Origin: an uncultured Clostridia bacterium
GTDB lineage: Bacteria > Bacillota > Clostridia > TANB77 > CAG-508
DNA length: 22,376 bases
NCBI GenBank assembly: GCA_944390305.1
Contig: CALXPX010000004.1
Span: forward strand, 1-22,376
Reading direction: 5' to 3'
Positions 21,297 to 22,376 of this stretch are shown here, one piece after another. The notes under the pieces were generated by a model. The model saw only the letters and a program-made list of their open reading frames with translations. It had not been told where the DNA came from and searched no databases. The first letter of the stretch is position 1; the number at the start of each line of letters is the position of its first letter. Position numbers and translations under genes: made by a program.

Positions 21297-22376
21297 TTAT
21301 TTTAACTTTTCACTAATAAATTCAGCAAGTTCTTTTGCCTTTTTAGTTATATATTCTTGGTTTTCTCCTTCTATCATAACTCTGACTAATGGCTCTGTTC
21401 CTGATGCTCTAATTAATACTCTTCCATTTCCAGAAAATTCTTTTTCTAAATTTTCTATTCTTTTTTGTATTTCTTCGTCTTTATCAAAATCATATTTTTT
21501 ATCTGAATTTACTTTGGCATTAATTAATACTTGTGGATATATTTTTATTATTTTTGCTAGTTCAGATACACTTTTTTGTTCTTTTAGCATTACTCTTAAA
21601 AGCATTAAAGATGTTAAAATTCCATCTCCAGTTGGATTGTAATCTAAGAATATTATGTGTCCTGATTGTTCTCCTCCTAAATTATATCCATTTTTTAGCA
21701 TGTTTTCTAATACATATCTATCTCCAACTTTAGTTTGTTCTAAATGAATATTATTTTCTTTTGCATATTTAGTCATTCCTAAATTACTCATTACTGTTGC
21801 AACTAAAGTGTCTTTTGCTAGTTTATTTTCTTTTTTTAGGCTATTTGATATTATTGCCATTATTATATCGCCATCTATCTCTTTTCCATTTTCATCTACA
21901 GCTAAACATCTATCTCCATCGCCGTCATATGCTATTCCTAAGTTACAATGATTAGCAGTAACAAACTTTTTAAGCATATCTAAATGTGTAGATCCACAAT
22001 TTTCATTAATATTGATTCCATTTGGAGTATTATTTATAATATAGTGCTTTATTCCAAGTGCTGTATATACCTTGTCTGCAATAACTGATGTTGCTCCATT
22101 GGCAGTATCTATGGCAACTACAAAATTTTCTTTATCTAATGTTTCAAATTCATCTTCAAAATTCTTTCTAAAGAAATAAAGGTACTCATCTAATAAATCT
22201 TCTCTTATTTCAGATACTCCTATTTTATTACTCTCCGCCTTAAGCTCATCTACTTTATCTGAGTCTAAAATTTCTTCTATTTCTTCTTCCAAACTATCTG
22301 GTATTTTCATTCCTTTATTACTAAAGTATTTAATCCCATTAAAGTCATATGTATTATGTGAAGCAGAAATTACTAC
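21297..22376 (-). CDS. glmM: phosphoglucosamine mutase GlmM, N-terminus beyond window
   Basis: The last 359 codons of GlmM, which converts glucosamine-6-phosphate to glucosamine-1-phosphate on the way to UDP-GlcNAc, peptidoglycan and other envelope polymers. The frame is open to the right edge and does not begin at the ATG at 22310. The 22 codons before that ATG encode VVISASHNTYDFNGIKYFSN, with the phosphoserine active site in ISASHN. Further motifs are NCGSTHLDML, the metal loop YDGDGDRCLAVD, GGEQSGHII for sugar binding, and RASGTEPLVRVM for phosphate binding. Together they identify GlmM rather than a general phosphomannomutase. Roughly the first 90 residues are missing. A hairpin terminator follows. 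Confidence 0.95.
   Translation of the reverse strand, partial: VVISASHNTYDFNGIKYFSNKGMKIPDSLEEEIEEILDSDKVDELKAESNKIGVSEIREDLLDEYLYFFRKNFEDEFETLDKENFVVAIDTANGATSVIADKVYTALGIKHYIINNTPNGININENCGSTHLDMLKKFVTANHCNLGIAYDGDGDRCLAVDENGKEIDGDIIMAIISNSLKKENKLAKDTLVATVMSNLGMTKYAKENNIHLEQTKVGDRYVLENMLKNGYNLGGEQSGHIIFLDYNPTGDGILTSLMLLRVMLKEQKSVSELAKIIKIYPQVLINAKVNSDKKYDFDKDEEIQKRIENLEKEFSGNGRVLIRASGTEPLVRVMIEGENQEYITKKAKELAEFISEKLK

Noticed and set aside
21297..22310. A complete phosphomutase starting at ATG 22310
   Set aside because: The frame stays open upstream and encodes the ISASHN active site, so the gene continues past the window.

Overview
The window is about three-quarters A+T, codes almost entirely on the minus strand, and has AGGAGG-type ribosome binding sites and short intergenic gaps. 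L-lactate dehydrogenase, class II fructose-bisphosphate aldolase, an XRE regulator, OmpR-type two-component genes and a clostridial pilin-like protein point to a low-GC Gram-positive anaerobe of the Clostridia, probably an uncultured gut lineage. That placement is inference. Coding is dense and I see no phage, transposon, CRISPR or RNA-gene signature.

Layout. 1-1012: 5' half of uvrB. 1101-2342: a transglutaminase-like enzyme behind a membrane protein with a BamE-like tail. 2404-3895: an XRE repressor-like protein and a DUF2207-like membrane protein; a 25-bp palindrome covers the regulator's own -35 box. 4009-5498: a ferritin-like diiron protein and a divergent RelA/SpoT-domain protein. 5662-6894: a GT-A-fold glycosyltransferase with a strong promoter and a leader of about 210 nt. 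7238-8709: a CmpB-like membrane protein and a TVP38-type membrane protein in one operon. 8876-11598: a histidine kinase and OmpR-family response regulator. 11687-14816: a c-di-GMP phosphodiesterase (dead GGDEF, intact EAL), then an NAD(P)H-hydrate dehydratase gene that is out of frame at a run of nine A. 14934-15335: the only plus-strand gene, an Asn-rich membrane-anchored surface protein. 15399-17215: smpB, an N-acetylmuramoyl-L-alanine amidase, and a membrane-anchored protein with six 11-residue repeats. 17392-19422: fba and ldh. 19585-21135: a small membrane protein and a pilin-like protein. 21297-22376: most of glmM, running off the right edge.

How genes may work together. The clearest reading across genes is regulatory. 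A pair of TTTATTAA octamers 11 bp apart, exactly 29 bp from a -10 box, stands before both the response-regulator gene and the CmpB/TVP38 operon, so the two-component system probably controls itself and those neighbours. A second shared operator, which fits the published WalR consensus TGTWAH-N5-TGTWAH, stands before both the 125-aa membrane protein and the pilin-like gene, in the same helical phase relative to their -35 boxes. Several genes concern the envelope (amidase, GlmM, glycosyltransferase, surface proteins). I found no obviously new multi-gene system. The strongest leads are these two operator families, the slippery frameshift in the hydratase gene, and the two paralogous-looking surface-anchor proteins.
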